The notes under the pieces: generated by a model
Databases searched by the model: none
What the model was told of the DNA's origin: nothing
The model's input: only the letters and a program-made list of their open reading frames with translations
In this document: piece by piece, positions 8,510 through 17,438 of the stretch
Layout: each line of letters begins with the position of its first letter
How positions within the stretch are numbered: position 1 is the first letter of the stretch
Translations under genes and position numbers: made by a program
From: Caballeronia ptereochthonis
GTDB taxonomy: Bacteria > Pseudomonadota > Gammaproteobacteria > Burkholderiales > Burkholderiaceae
Reading direction: 5' to 3'
Length of the DNA stretch: 64,000 bases
NCBI RefSeq assembly: GCF_001545075.1
Contig: NZ_FCOB02000022.1
Location: forward strand, 62,001 to 126,000

Positions 8510-9490
8510 TCACCTGTTCCTTTTCGGACCGCGGCCGATATCTTCCAGCCGCACGATGCCGTGTCCTTCGGGCGTCATGCGCGGCACCGCCTTCCATGCG
8601 TGGCCGTAGATCACCTCGAAGGTCAACGGGATCGTGCCGTCGTCGCGACGCAGCGCTTCCAGCGCCCGATGCACCGCGCCGCGCACCGCCTGCAACTCCG
8701 CATGGCCTGCCTCGTACGCGCGCTCGAACGGATACGCGCCCCAGCGCGTCACGTCCGCGATCAGCGATTCGGGCGATTTGTAGGTGATGGTCAACACTTC
8801 CTGATCCATCACCGGAATTTCGAAGCCGCTTTCCACGAGCATGTCGCCGAGATCGTGCATGTCGACGAAATCTATCGTGTGCGGCACGGGCGCGAGCCCG
8901 AGCGTGCGCTCCGCCTCGCGGTACGCGGCGGCGAGCTCACGCAACGTGTCGGGGCCGAACGTGCTGAACATCAGAAGGCCGTTGACCTTCAGCACGCGCT
9001 GCCATTCTGGAAATACGAGGTCGGGACGCGAATGCCAGTGGAGCGCGAGGTTCGACCACAGCAGCTCGAATGCGTCCGATGCGAAAGGCAGCGCCGAAAA
9101 GTCGGCCTGCGCGAGCTGCGGGCCGCGCGCGCCGAAGGCCTTCGCGAGCGTCGACGGCAGAAAGCGCCGCCAGCCCGCGCCGCTCTCGGCATCCGCGGCT
9201 TCGGCCGCGCGGGCGCGCGCGAGCATCGCGGACGAAATGTCGACGCCGGTCACCGACGCCTCGGCAAAGCGTTCACGCAGACCGGCCAGGTCCGCCCCCA
9301 TGCCGCACGCCGCATCGAGGACGCGCATCGGCGCGACCTTGATGTATTCCAGCCGCTCACGCATACGCTCCGCGATTTCGCGCGGCAGGAACGCGACCTC
9401 GTCGAAGGCGGCGGCGCGACCATCGAAGATCTCGCGCAAACGACGCGGATCATAGGCCGGACGGCTAGTTTTGGAGGACGTTGAGGACAT
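8510..9490 (-). CDS. BioC-like SAM-dependent methyltransferase
   Basis: A 326-residue class I methyltransferase. Motif I is VLDAACGMGADL (about residues 57-68), followed by VTGVDISSAML for the SAM ribose acidic residue. Then come QADFSALPFASDAFELLWSN and LALHWHSRPDLVFPEWQRVLKVNG, the arrangement of BioC (malonyl-ACP O-methyltransferase), which starts biotin synthesis. No bio genes are nearby, although birA lies 38 kb away. A general methyltransferase remains possible. It is divergent from comF, with a short promoter region between. Confidence 0.8.
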   Translation of the reverse strand: MSSTSSKTSRPAYDPRRLREIFDGRAAAFDEVAFLPREIAERMRERLEYIKVAPMRVLDAACGMGADLAGLRERFAEASVTGVDISSAMLARARAAEAADAESGAGWRRFLPSTLAKAFGARGPQLAQADFSALPFASDAFELLWSNLALHWHSRPDLVFPEWQRVLKVNGLLMFSTFGPDTLRELAAAYREAERTLGLAPVPHTIDFVDMHDLGDMLVESGFEIPVMDQEVLTITYKSPESLIADVTRWGAYPFERAYEAGHAELQAVRGAVHRALEALRRDDGTIPLTFEVIYGHAWKAVPRMTPEGHGIVRLEDIGRGPKRNR

Positions 9491-9515
9491 GTCGATCTAT
9501 TTGCGGAGAGTGCGA

Positions 9516-9535
9516 AGTATACTCGGTCGTCTCGA
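9516..9535 (-). promoter_or_regulatory. Promoter-region motif shared with ctpA
   Basis: On the minus strand this reads TCGAGACGACCGAGTATACT, ending in a TATACT -10-like hexamer about 26 bases before the BioC-like gene. The same 20 bases with one change occur upstream of ctpA at 14887-14906. It could be a promoter with a regulator site overlapping the spacer. Confidence 0.45.
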
Positions 9536-9640
9536 AAAGGACCCGCGCGAAGTGCTGATACGAGGCATAAAGGCCTTCTGAAGCGCAATGAATGCGCATG
9601 TTTAGTCACTTCGAACCGCAAATTTTCCGAGCAAGTCCCC

Positions 9641-10426
9641 GTGAAAGCCGACAGCATTCGTCTTCCGTTTCAAACACCCATGGCAGCGCGCGCTCGCAGA
9701 TTCGCGGCGGCCGCGAAGCGGCTCGCCTGCGCGGCGCTGCCCGGCCAGTGCGCGTTATGCGGCAATTTGTCGCAAGGACTTCTGTGCGATGGTTGCGACG
9801 CGCAGTACTGGAATGAACCGCGGCTGCGCTGCGCGACCTGTGCGCTGCCGCTGGCTTCGTCGTATGTGCGGCGCGAGCGCGACGACGCACGCCCGCATTG
9901 CGCCGCGTGCCTCGAGTCGCCGCCCGCGTTCAACGACACGCTCGCGCTCGCCGACTATCGCGCGCCTCTCGATACGCTCGCCGTCGAGCTTAAGTTCCGG
10001 GCAAGGCTCGCGGCGGGCGCCGAGTTCGCGCGGCATCTGCACGCCGCTTTCGAAGACAGCGACGTGCCCCTGCCGGACGTGATCGTGCCGGTGCCGCTCT
10101 CGGGCAAGCGGCTCGTCGCACGCGGCTACAACCAGGCGTGGGCCATCGCGCGTCCGCTTGCGCGTCGCCTGGGCGTGCGCAGCGATGCGTCGCTCGTCGC
10201 GCGCGTCCGGCACACGTCGGCGCAATCGCGGCTCGATCTGGACACGCGGCGCCGCAACGTCGCGAGCGCTTTTTCGATTTCGGGCGATGTGCGCGGCAAG
10301 CACGTCGGCGTCGTCGACGACGTGATGACCTCGGGCGCGACGCTCGACGCGGTCGCCCGCGCGCTCAAGCTTTCCGGCGCGCGGCGTGTCACCAACTTCG
10401 TCGCGCTGCGGACGCCGCAAGACTAA
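9641..10426 (+). CDS. comF: ComF family phosphoribosyltransferase-like protein
   Basis: A 261-residue protein with an N-terminal zinc-ribbon region (CALCGNL, CDGC, CATC and CAAC pairs) and a C-terminal type I phosphoribosyltransferase fold with the PRPP-binding motif VGVVDDVMTSGATLD. Also present are ARGYNQAWAIARPLARRLG and DTRRRNVASAF. In naturally competent bacteria ComF helps handle incoming single-stranded DNA; elsewhere the role is unclear. comM is also in this window. The start is a GTG without a clear ribosome site; an ATG at 9680 is an alternative. trmL follows 22 bases downstream. Confidence 0.9.
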   Translation: MKADSIRLPFQTPMAARARRFAAAAKRLACAALPGQCALCGNLSQGLLCDGCDAQYWNEPRLRCATCALPLASSYVRRERDDARPHCAACLESPPAFNDTLALADYRAPLDTLAVELKFRARLAAGAEFARHLHAAFEDSDVPLPDVIVPVPLSGKRLVARGYNQAWAIARPLARRLGVRSDASLVARVRHTSAQSRLDLDTRRRNVASAFSISGDVRGKHVGVVDDVMTSGATLDAVARALKLSGARRVTNFVALRTPQD

Positions 10427-10448
10427 CTTCCATCATCTTCAGCAATCC

Positions 10449-10919
10449 ATGTTCAACGTCGTACTCGTCGAACCCGAAATTCCGCCGAACACCGGCAACG
10501 TGATCCGCCTGTGCGCGAACACGGGCGCGCGGCTGCATCTGATCGAGCCGCTCGGCTTCCCGCTCGACGACGCGAAGATGCGCCGCGCCGGCCTCGACTA
10601 TCACGAGTACGCCGAAATGAACGTGCACGCGAACTGGGATGCCTTCATCGCAAAGGAAGCGCCCGACATCACGCGCATGTTCGCGTTCACCACGCGCGGC
10701 TCGACGCCGTTCTTCGATCACGCGTTCAGGCCCGGCGACTGGTTCGTGTTCGGCGCGGAGACGCGCGGCCTCGCGCCCGAACTGCTGGAGCGCTTCGCGA
10801 TCGAACAGCGCGTGCGCCTGCCGATGCGTCCGGGCAACCGCAGCCTGAACCTGTCGAACACGGTGGCGATCGTGACGTTCGAGGCGTGGCGTCAGGCGGG
10901 CTTCGAAGGCGGCGTCTGA
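10449..10919 (+). CDS. trmL: tRNA (cytidine(34)-2'-O)-methyltransferase
   Basis: A 156-residue SPOUT-class enzyme, the full length of TrmL. It starts [20 protein letters not shown] and contains the three knot motifs: [36 protein letters not shown], and [20 protein letters not shown]. TrmL methylates the wobble ribose of certain leucine tRNAs using SAM. It follows comF and its last 28 bases overlap the 3' end of the convergent macrodomain gene. Confidence 0.95.
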   Translation: MFNVVLVEPEIPPNTGNVIRLCANTGARLHLIEPLGFPLDDAKMRRAGLDYHEYAEMNVHANWDAFIAKEAPDITRMFAFTTRGSTPFFDHAFRPGDWFVFGAETRGLAPELLERFAIEQRVRLPMRPGNRSLNLSNTVAIVTFEAWRQAGFEGGV

Positions 10920-11437
10920 GCGTCGAGCGCGGCCTGATAGAGCGCGAGCATTTCATCCTGGAAGCACGCGAAGATCACGTGCTCGACCGAAGGCGTGGAA
11001 GGCAAGGACTCGATGACCGTTCGCACCGCGATCGAAACGGCCTGCTCGACCGGAAAGTGATAGATGCCGCAACTGATCGCGGGAAACGCGACCGACTTGC
11101 AGCCCGCTTCCTCGGCGAGTTCGAGGGAACGCCGGTAGCAACTCGCGAGCAGTTCGGGCTCGCGGCGCTTGCCGCCGCTCCAGCGCGGACCGACCGCGTG
11201 AATCACGTGCTTTGCGGGCAGATCGTGGCCGCCGGTGATCTTCGCGTCGCCGGTTTCGCAGCCGCCGAGCGTCTCGCATTCGCGCAGCAAGCCTTTTCCT
11301 GCCTTGCGATGAATCGCGCCGTCGACACCGCCGCCGCCGAGCAGCGACTTGTTCGCCGCATTGACGATGGCATCGACCTCAAGCGTCGTGATGTCCGCGA
11401 TCTGGGCTTCGAGCCTGCAGTGACCGACCGTATGCAT
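10892..11437 (-). CDS. Macrodomain protein, O-acetyl-ADP-ribose deacetylase-like
   Basis: A 181-residue single macrodomain. The binding loops for ADP-ribose are present: [20 protein letters not shown] near the N-terminus, [21 protein letters not shown], and [13 protein letters not shown]. This is the MacroD/YmdB subgroup, which hydrolyses O-acetyl-ADP-ribose or removes ADP-ribose from proteins. The start has GGAGG six bases upstream. It follows gpsA by 40 bases, so it may be the last gene of the rhodanese-grxC-secB-gpsA operon. Its 3' end overlaps trmL tail to tail. Confidence 0.92.
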   Translation of the reverse strand: MHTVGHCRLEAQIADITTLEVDAIVNAANKSLLGGGGVDGAIHRKAGKGLLRECETLGGCETGDAKITGGHDLPAKHVIHAVGPRWSGGKRREPELLASCYRRSLELAEEAGCKSVAFPAISCGIYHFPVEQAVSIAVRTVIESLPSTPSVEHVIFACFQDEMLALYQAALDAQTPPSKPA

Positions 11438-11477
11438 CGCGCACCTCCATGCAAACGTGAATGCCGCGAGCGCGATG

Positions 11478-12476
11478 CTATTCGGCCTTCGCGTCCCGGC
11501 TGAGCAACGCCTGCACGGCGTCGCGCGGCGTCACGTTATCGAAGAGCACGCGGCATACCGCCTGCGTGATCGGCATCTCGATGCCGCGCGATTGCGCGAG
11601 CGAGAGCACGGCGCGCGCGCAGCGCACGCCTTCCGCGACATGGCCGAGCGCGGCGAGGATTTCGTCGAGCGTGCGGCCGCTCGCGAGCTGCATGCCGACC
11701 GTGCGGTTGCGCGACAGGTCGCCCGTCGCGGTGAGAATGAGATCGCCGAGGCCGGTCAGGCCGTTGAAGGTCTCGGCGCGGCCGCCGAGCGCGACGCCCA
11801 GACGCGACATTTCGGCGAGCCCGCGCGTGATCAGCGCCGCGCGCGCGTTCAGGCCGAGGCCTAAGCCGTCGGAAATGCCGGTCGCGATCGCGAGCACGTT
11901 CTTCACCGCGCCGCCCACTTCGACGCCGATGACGTCGTCGCCGGTATAGATGCGCATCGCGCCGTGATGGAATGCCGCGACCGTGCGCGCCGCCAGTTCC
12001 GCCGATGCGCTCGCGACCGTCAGCGCGACCGGCAAGCCCTGCCCCACTTCGCGCGCGAAGCTCGGACCGGAGAGCGTGCCGTTGCTGCGATGCTCGGGCA
12101 ATTCGGCCGCGACGACTTCATTGGGAAGGCACTGCGTGTCGGCCTCGAAGCCCTTGCAGAGCCAGACGATATGCGCCGGAACGACTCCGGCCTGCCGCAT
12201 CGCGCGGCACAGTTCGCGCAAGCCGGCGACGGGCGTCGCGATGACACACAACGCGTCGTCCGCCGATGCATGCTGAAGCGCCGCCGCGAAGCCGGCCTCG
12301 AAGGCGAGCGCCTGCGGCAACTTCACGCCTTCGAGATAGCGCGTGTTTTCGTGCGTGCGGGAAAGCGATTCGATGAGCGCGGCGTCGCGCGCCCAGAGCT
12401 TCGTGTCGTGCCGGGTTGCGAGGTGGCCCGCAAGAGCGGTGCCCCACGCGCCGGCGCCGAGAACGGCTACTTTCAT
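11478..12476 (-). CDS. gpsA: Glycerol-3-phosphate dehydrogenase [NAD(P)+]
   Basis: A 332-residue enzyme of usual length. It opens with the Rossmann motif [20 protein letters not shown], then has [13 protein letters not shown] and the catalytic-lysine segment [18 protein letters not shown], followed by [14 protein letters not shown]. It reduces dihydroxyacetone phosphate to sn-glycerol 3-phosphate for phospholipid synthesis. It lies 32 bases after secB; the secB-gpsA order is common in proteobacteria. Confidence 0.97.
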   Translation of the reverse strand: MKVAVLGAGAWGTALAGHLATRHDTKLWARDAALIESLSRTHENTRYLEGVKLPQALAFEAGFAAALQHASADDALCVIATPVAGLRELCRAMRQAGVVPAHIVWLCKGFEADTQCLPNEVVAAELPEHRSNGTLSGPSFAREVGQGLPVALTVASASAELAARTVAAFHHGAMRIYTGDDVIGVEVGGAVKNVLAIATGISDGLGLGLNARAALITRGLAEMSRLGVALGGRAETFNGLTGLGDLILTATGDLSRNRTVGMQLASGRTLDEILAALGHVAEGVRCARAVLSLAQSRGIEMPITQAVCRVLFDNVTPRDAVQALLSRDAKAE

Positions 12477-12508
12477 GCTCGGCTCCGGTCCGGCAGATTC
12501 GGGGAGGA

Positions 12509-12979
12509 TCAGTGCGTCGCGCCGTTCGCCGCGCCTTCCTGCGCGCCTGCGAGCTGGGCGATGCGCTGCTCGTACAGCGCCTGGAAGTTGATTTCAGCGA
12601 GGTGGATCGGCGGGAAGCCGGCGCGCGTGATCGCATCGGCGATATTCGAGCGCAGGTACGGGAACAGAATGGTCGGGCACGCGATGCCGACGAGCGGATC
12701 GATCTGTTCGGCCGGGATATTGCGGATATCGAAGATGCCTGCCTGCTTGGCTTCGATCAGGAACGCAACCTTCTCCGAGACCTTCGCCGTGACGGTGCCC
12801 GTCACCAGCACTTCGAAGACGCTCTCCGCGAGGCGGTCAGCCTTCACGTCGACTTCGACCTCCACCGACGGCATTTCCTGCTCGAGGAAAATGGCGGGCG
12901 AATTCGGCTGCTCGAGCGACATGTCCTTCAGGTAGATGCGCTGGATGTTGAAAAACGGCTGGTTGTTCTCGTCGGACAT
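12509..12979 (-). CDS. secB: Protein-export chaperone SecB
   Basis: A 156-residue acidic protein, the normal size of SecB. It shows the family sequence [19 protein letters not shown] near the N-terminus and [20 protein letters not shown] and [19 protein letters not shown] in the C-terminal half. SecB keeps exported preproteins unfolded and hands them to SecA. It sits in the order rhodanese-grxC-secB-gpsA, as in many proteobacteria. Confidence 0.97.
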   Translation of the reverse strand: MSDENNQPFFNIQRIYLKDMSLEQPNSPAIFLEQEMPSVEVEVDVKADRLAESVFEVLVTGTVTAKVSEKVAFLIEAKQAGIFDIRNIPAEQIDPLVGIACPTILFPYLRSNIADAITRAGFPPIHLAEINFQALYEQRIAQLAGAQEGAANGATH

Positions 12980-13041
12980 AATGATTCCCTAAGTGATTCG
13001 GTATTCGGCGCGAGGCCCGACCGGAGCCGCCGCGCCTGTGC

Positions 13042-13060
13042 GCCCGGCGTCATGCCGGGC
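13042..13060. terminator. Intercistronic hairpin between grxC and secB
   Basis: A 7-bp GC stem (GCCCGGC/GCCGGGC) with a GTCAT loop lies in the 94-base gap. The T-run is on the plus-strand side, where no gene needs it, so on the minus strand it is more likely a processing or attenuation hairpin than a full stop. Confidence 0.35.
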
Positions 13061-13073
13061 GGCGTTTTTCGTG

Positions 13074-13334
13074 TCAGGCCGACTCGAGCAGCGGCATGAG
13101 GCCGCCCTTGCGGTCGAGCGCGGAAAGATCGTCGTAGCCTCCGACGTGCGTATCGCCGATATAGACCTGCGGCACGGTGCGGCGGCCGGTGCGCGTCATC
13201 ATTTCCTCGCGACGGCCGGGTTCGCGGTCGATCAGGATCTTTTCGATCGCATCGACCCCGCGGGACTTTAAAAGACGTTCGGCCATCTGGCAATACGGGC
13301 ACACGACCGTGCTGTACATGACGACTTTCTTCAC
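13074..13334 (-). CDS. grxC: Glutaredoxin 3
   Basis: An 86-residue glutaredoxin with the active site CPYC in YSTVVCPYCQMAERLL and the glutathione-binding TVPQVYIGDTHVGGYDDL. It reduces disulfides with electrons from glutathione; gshA and gshB are also in this window. It begins with GTG within a GTGA overlap with the rhodanese stop codon, and an AGGAG site lies seven bases upstream, so translation is coupled. The first ATG, five codons in, would cut into the first beta strand. Confidence 0.95.
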   Translation of the reverse strand: MKKVVMYSTVVCPYCQMAERLLKSRGVDAIEKILIDREPGRREEMMTRTGRRTVPQVYIGDTHVGGYDDLSALDRKGGLMPLLESA

Positions 13335-13756
13335 TTGACTGCTCCTTGTTTCACCACCGGCATGCCGGCCTTCTGCCAGGCGTCCACGCCGCCTTCCAGC
13401 ACGTGGACCTCGGCATAGCCCGCTTCCGACACGGTGCGGCTCGCGCGTTGCGATTGTTGACCGGTCTGGCAGACGAGCACGACCGGATTGCTCTTATTCT
13501 TCGCGATCTGGCCGATTTTTGCTTGGAGCTCCGCGACCTCGATATTGCGCGCCGACGGCAGATGGCCCTTTGCGAATTCCGCGGCGGGCCGCAGGTCGAC
13601 CACCACGGCGTTGCGGCGGTTGATGAGCGTGGTGGCTTCCGCGGCGGAAATGCCGCCGCGCCCGCGCCGTGCGATGGCCGGCCAGAGGAGCAGCGCGCCC
13701 GAAACGAGCGCGATGACGATGAGTGCGATGTTCTGGTATTCAGTGAAAAACTTCAC
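13331..13756 (-). CDS. Membrane-anchored rhodanese-like protein
   Basis: A 141-residue protein with one N-terminal membrane helix (about residues 10-27) and a rhodanese domain. The active-site loop VLVCQTGQQSQRAS carries the catalytic cysteine, and the domain ends in VLEGGVDAWQKAGMPV. It resembles E. coli YibN, which likewise precedes grxC-secB-gpsA. Sulfur transfer or disulfide-related activity is expected, but the substrate is unknown. It overlaps grxC by four bases and is the first gene of this operon. Confidence 0.92.
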   Translation of the reverse strand: MKFFTEYQNIALIVIALVSGALLLWPAIARRGRGGISAAEATTLINRRNAVVVDLRPAAEFAKGHLPSARNIEVAELQAKIGQIAKNKSNPVVLVCQTGQQSQRASRTVSEAGYAEVHVLEGGVDAWQKAGMPVVKQGAVK

Positions 13757-13815
13757 GTCGAGGGCCGCCGAAATTGAGTAGGAAAGGAAGAAAGGGAAAT
13801 GAGGGCAATCGGGGC

Positions 13816-13821
13816 ATTATA
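13816..13821 (-). promoter_or_regulatory. -10 element for the rhodanese-grxC-secB-gpsA operon
   Basis: The minus strand reads TATAAT here, about 60 bases before the rhodanese start, within the 182-base gap separating it from divergent gpmA. No matching -35 is visible at the right distance. The overlapping plus-strand TATAAA could serve gpmA. Confidence 0.4.
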
Positions 13822-13938
13822 AAATAACCGTTTCCCGCGATGGCCTCCGCCGTCCGGCCGATGGCGGCACCCGGCGCGCACGGGCAGGATCACGGAGGGC
13901 GATCGGCGCACCGTTTTTCCAACTGACCGACCGAAATC

Positions 13939-14685
13939 ATGTACAAGCTAGTGCTCATCCGCCACGGCGAATCGACGTGGAACAAGGAAAACCGGTTCAC
14001 CGGCTGGGTCGACGTCGACCTGACCGAACAGGGCAGCCGCGAGGCGCGCCAGTCCGGCGTGCTGCTCAAGGAAGCCGGCTATGCGTTCGACATCGCCTAC
14101 ACGTCCGTGCTGAAGCGCGCGATCCGCACGCTGTGGCACGTTCAGGACGAGATGGATCAGATGTATATCCCGGTCGTGCATTCGTGGCGCCTGAACGAGC
14201 GGCACTACGGCGCGCTCGCGGGCCTGAACAAGGCCGAAACGGCGAAGAAGTACGGCGACGATCAGGTGCTCGTCTGGCGCCGCAGCTACGACATCCCGCC
14301 GCCCGCGCTCGAGCCGGACGACCCGCGAGCCTCGTTCGACGATCCGCGCTACGCGAAGGTGCCGCGCGAGCAACTGCCCCTCACCGAGTGCCTGAAAGAC
14401 ACCGTGGCGCGCGTGCTGCCCATCTGGAACGAGTCGATCGCGCCGGCCATCAAGGCGGGCAAGCAGGTCCTGATCTCGGCGCACGGCAATTCGATCCGCG
14501 CGCTGGTCAAGTACCTGGACGACATATCCGACCAGGACATCGTCGGGCTGAACATCCCGAACGGCGTGCCGCTCGTGTACGAGCTCGACGAGAACCTGAA
14601 GCCCATCAAGCACTATTATCTGGGCGATCCGGAAGCCATCGCCGCGGCGCAGGCCGCTGTCGCCAAGCAGGGCAAGGCGGGCTGA
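13939..14685 (+). CDS. gpmA: 2,3-bisphosphoglycerate-dependent phosphoglycerate mutase
   Basis: A 248-residue histidine phosphatase-fold enzyme of the dPGM type. The catalytic histidine is in [20 protein letters not shown], and other family text includes [20 protein letters not shown] and [19 protein letters not shown] with the second histidine. It interconverts 3- and 2-phosphoglycerate in glycolysis and gluconeogenesis. It is followed by a strong hairpin, then ctpA. Confidence 0.98.
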   Translation: MYKLVLIRHGESTWNKENRFTGWVDVDLTEQGSREARQSGVLLKEAGYAFDIAYTSVLKRAIRTLWHVQDEMDQMYIPVVHSWRLNERHYGALAGLNKAETAKKYGDDQVLVWRRSYDIPPPALEPDDPRASFDDPRYAKVPREQLPLTECLKDTVARVLPIWNESIAPAIKAGKQVLISAHGNSIRALVKYLDDISDQDIVGLNIPNGVPLVYELDENLKPIKHYYLGDPEAIAAAQAAVAKQGKAG

Positions 14686-14734
14686 TCGAGCGTCGCGGGC
14701 CGGGCTTCGTCCGGTCCGCCGCGGTCTTGCCGCA

Positions 14735-14765
14735 CGAGGGCGCCGTCCGCTCAGATGCGCCCTCG
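14735..14765 (+). terminator. Hairpin downstream of gpmA
   Basis: A perfect 9-bp stem (CGAGGGCGC/GCGCCCTCG) with a 13-base loop lies 50 bases after the gpmA stop. Only a short T-containing stretch (CGTTATAT) follows, so termination strength is uncertain. Confidence 0.55.
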
Positions 14766-14886
14766 CGTTATATGGCGCGCGGCTGACGGGCCGCCGGCGG
14801 CGTCGACAGATTTTCAAAAACGTGCGCAACCCCCATGCTGGCAGGCGCCAAAGCCTCAGGCATTTAAGTTGCGTTTAAGTCGTCAA

Positions 14887-14906
14887 TCGAGACGACCGGG
14901 TATACT
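14887..14906 (+). promoter_or_regulatory. Promoter-region motif upstream of ctpA, shared with the BioC-like gene
   Basis: TCGAGACGACCGGGTATACT ends in a TATACT -10-like hexamer, 47 bases before the ctpA start. It matches 19 of 20 bases of the element at 9516-9535 on the other strand. Confidence 0.45.
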
Positions 14907-14953
14907 GGCCCGTCACCTACGATGCAGCCCACTCGATTCCGACCGCACTCTCT

Positions 14954-16540
14954 ATGCGAAAGAACCTGAAAAACTTCGGCCTGGTCGCCGCAGGCGTTGC
15001 TGCCGGCGCACTCGCAACATTGCAGATTTCCGCGTTCGCTCAGCAAGCCGCATCATCGCCTCTGCCGCTCGACCAATTGAGGCTTTTCGCCGAAGTCTTC
15101 GGGCAAATCAAGCACGAATACGTCGAACCGGTCGACGATAAAAAGCTCCTCACCGCCGCCATCAAGGGCATGGTGTCGAGTCTCGACCCGCACTCGTCCT
15201 ATCTCGACAAGACCGATTACGAAGAACTGCAGGAGCAGACCAAGGGCCGCTTCGCGGGCCTCGGTATCGAAATCTCGTCGGAAGACGGGCTCATCAAGGT
15301 CATCTCGCCGATCGAGGACACGCCCGCGTTCCGCGCAGGCATCCGTCCGGGCGACCTCATCACGCGCATCAACGACAAGCCGGTGCGCGGCATGTCGCTG
15401 GACAAGGCCGTCAAGCAGATGCGCGGCGAGCCGGGCACGAAGGTCACGCTGACGATCTTCCGCAAGAGCGACGACCGCACCTTCCCGCTCACCGTGACGC
15501 GCGCCGTGATTCGCGTGCAGTCGGTGAAGATGAAGGTGCCCGAACCGGGCTACGGCTATATCCGCATCACGAGCTTCCAGGAGCGCACGGTGCCGGATCT
15601 CGCCGCGAAGCTGCAGGATCTCGCGCGCCAGCAGCCGAACCTGAAGGGTCTCGTGCTCGATCTGCGCAACAACGGCGGCGGCCTCCTGCAGAGCGCGGTC
15701 GGCGTCGCGGGCGCGTTCCTGCCGGACAACGCGGTGGTCGTATCGACCAACGGGCAAATCGCGGACGCGAAGCAGACCTTCCGCGACACCTACGACAACT
15801 ACCGCCTGCCGTCCTTCGATTCCGACCCGCTCAAGAGCGTGCCGGATATCTTCAAGAAGGTGCCGATGGTCGTGCTGACCAACGCCTACTCGGCGTCGGC
15901 TTCGGAAATCGTTGCGGGTGCGCTGCAGGATCATCATCGTGCGCTGATCGTCGGCAAGACGACCTTCGGCAAGGGCTCCGTGCAGACCGTCCGTCCGATG
16001 ACCGCCGACACCGCGCTGCGCCTGACGACGGCCTACTACTACACGCCGAGCGGCAAGTCGATCCAGAACCAGGGCGTGCGCCCGGACGTGCCGGTCGACC
16101 AATACTCGGACGGCGATCCGGACGACGCGCTCGTCACGCGCGAAGTGGACTACTCGAACCACCTCGCGAACACGCAGGATCCGAACGAGAAGAAGGAGCA
16201 GGAGCAGCGCGAGGCGGATCGCCTGGAGCAACTGCGCATTCTCGAAGAGCAGAACGACAAGAAGACGCCCGAGCAGCGCCGCAAGGATCGCGAGCGCAAG
16301 CCGGTCGAGTTCGGCAGCTCGGACGACTTCATGCTCCAGCAGGCCTTGAACAAGCTCGAAGGCAAGCCGGTCGTCGAGTCGAAGTCGTACAGCGAACGCA
16401 AGCTCGCGCAGAACAAGCCGCCGCGCTCGGCTTCCGCCCCGGTCGTCGCGCCGCCGGCGCTGCCGGCCACGCCGGGTTCGGCGCCGGCTTCGGGCGCGCA
16501 GCCGGCTTCGTCGCCCACGGCGCAGCAGCAATCGAAGTAA
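14954..16540 (+). CDS. ctpA: Carboxy-terminal processing protease, S41 family
   Basis: A 528-residue periplasmic serine protease. It has an N-terminal signal or anchor (residues 7-29), a PDZ domain (about 85-175; GLGIEISSEDGLIKVISPIE, GIRPGDLITRIND), and the S41 core with GLVLDLRNNGGGLLQSAV. The catalytic serine is in NAYSASASEIVAGAL and the catalytic lysine in GKTTFGKGSVQTVRP. The last 130 residues are charged and then Pro/Ala-rich low complexity. The family cleaves C-terminal tails of exported proteins and helps control cell-wall hydrolases. Its upstream region carries the motif at 14887-14906. Confidence 0.95.
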   Translation: MRKNLKNFGLVAAGVAAGALATLQISAFAQQAASSPLPLDQLRLFAEVFGQIKHEYVEPVDDKKLLTAAIKGMVSSLDPHSSYLDKTDYEELQEQTKGRFAGLGIEISSEDGLIKVISPIEDTPAFRAGIRPGDLITRINDKPVRGMSLDKAVKQMRGEPGTKVTLTIFRKSDDRTFPLTVTRAVIRVQSVKMKVPEPGYGYIRITSFQERTVPDLAAKLQDLARQQPNLKGLVLDLRNNGGGLLQSAVGVAGAFLPDNAVVVSTNGQIADAKQTFRDTYDNYRLPSFDSDPLKSVPDIFKKVPMVVLTNAYSASASEIVAGALQDHHRALIVGKTTFGKGSVQTVRPMTADTALRLTTAYYYTPSGKSIQNQGVRPDVPVDQYSDGDPDDALVTREVDYSNHLANTQDPNEKKEQEQREADRLEQLRILEEQNDKKTPEQRRKDRERKPVEFGSSDDFMLQQALNKLEGKPVVESKSYSERKLAQNKPPRSASAPVVAPPALPATPGSAPASGAQPASSPTAQQQSK

Positions 16541-16554
16541 TTCCGCAGCAACAC

Positions 16555-16584
16555 GGCTTCGCGGCCTCGCGCCGCGAAGCCTTT
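16555..16584 (+). terminator. Rho-independent terminator after ctpA
   Basis: An 11-bp perfect stem (GGCTTCGCGGC/GCCGCGAAGCC) with a five-base loop, followed by TTTCC, starts 15 bases past the ctpA stop codon. Confidence 0.7.
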
Positions 16585-16678
16585 CCTCCCGCGCGCGCTT
16601 AGAATATTCCTCTCAAGCGCGCCGTCTTCCCGGCGTTCCCTTCGCGGCACTCACAGCGCATTCGCAGGCGCGAGCTCG

Positions 16679-17437
16679 ATGAACGACGATCAACTCCTTC
16701 GCTATTCCCGCCATATTCTCGTCGATGAAATCGGCATCGAGGCGCAGCAGCGCTTTCTCGATGCGCACGCGATCATCGTCGGCGCGGGCGGTCTGGGCGC
16801 GCCCGCGGCGATGTATCTCGCGGCCGCCGGCGTCGGGAAGATCACGCTCGTCGACGCCGACACCGTCGATCTCACGAACCTGCAGCGGCAGATCGTGCAC
16901 ATGACGCGCTCGGTCGGCACGCTCAAGGTGGAATCGGCGAAGCAGACGCTCAACGCGCTCAATCCCGACGTCCGGATCGAGGCGGTCGATCTGAGAGCGG
17001 ATGCCGCCTGGCTCGATGCGAACGTGCCGCGCGCAAGCGTCGTGCTCGATTGCAGCGACAACTTCGCGACGCGTCACGCGATCAACGCGGCGTGCGTCGC
17101 GCATGGCGTGCCGCTCGTTGCGGGCGCCGCCTTGCGCTTCGACGGGCAGATCAGCACCTTCGATTTCCGCTCGCCGGATTCACCCTGCTACGCCTGCGTG
17201 TTTCCGCCGGATCAGGCGTTCGAGGAAGTCGCCTGCTCGACGATGGGCGTGTTCGCGCCGACGGTGGGCATCATCGGCGCGATGCAGGCGGCGGAAGCGT
17301 TGCGCGTGATCGGCGGCTTCGGCGAGACGCTCGCGGGCCGGCTCATGATGCTCGACTCGCTGCGCATGGAATGGAACACGATGAGGATCGCGCGGCAGCC
17401 GGATTGCCCGGTCTGCGGCGCGCGACACACGCGTTGA
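16679..17437 (+). CDS. moeB: MoeB/ThiF family adenylyltransferase
   Basis: A 252-residue E1-like enzyme. It begins with YSRHILVDEIGIEAQQRF, has the ATP-binding GAGGLGAPAAMYLAAAGVG (about residues 38-56), VDADTVDLTNLQRQ, and two Cys-x2-Cys zinc pairs (CYAC and CPVC). MoeB adenylates MoaD for molybdopterin synthesis; ThiF does so for ThiS in thiazole synthesis, and the two cannot be told apart from sequence alone. No molybdopterin or thiamine genes adjoin it. It converges with ptsI, with a single base between the stop codons. Confidence 0.85.
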   Translation: MNDDQLLRYSRHILVDEIGIEAQQRFLDAHAIIVGAGGLGAPAAMYLAAAGVGKITLVDADTVDLTNLQRQIVHMTRSVGTLKVESAKQTLNALNPDVRIEAVDLRADAAWLDANVPRASVVLDCSDNFATRHAINAACVAHGVPLVAGAALRFDGQISTFDFRSPDSPCYACVFPPDQAFEEVACSTMGVFAPTVGIIGAMQAAEALRVIGGFGETLAGRLMMLDSLRMEWNTMRIARQPDCPVCGARHTR

Positions 17438-17438
17438 A

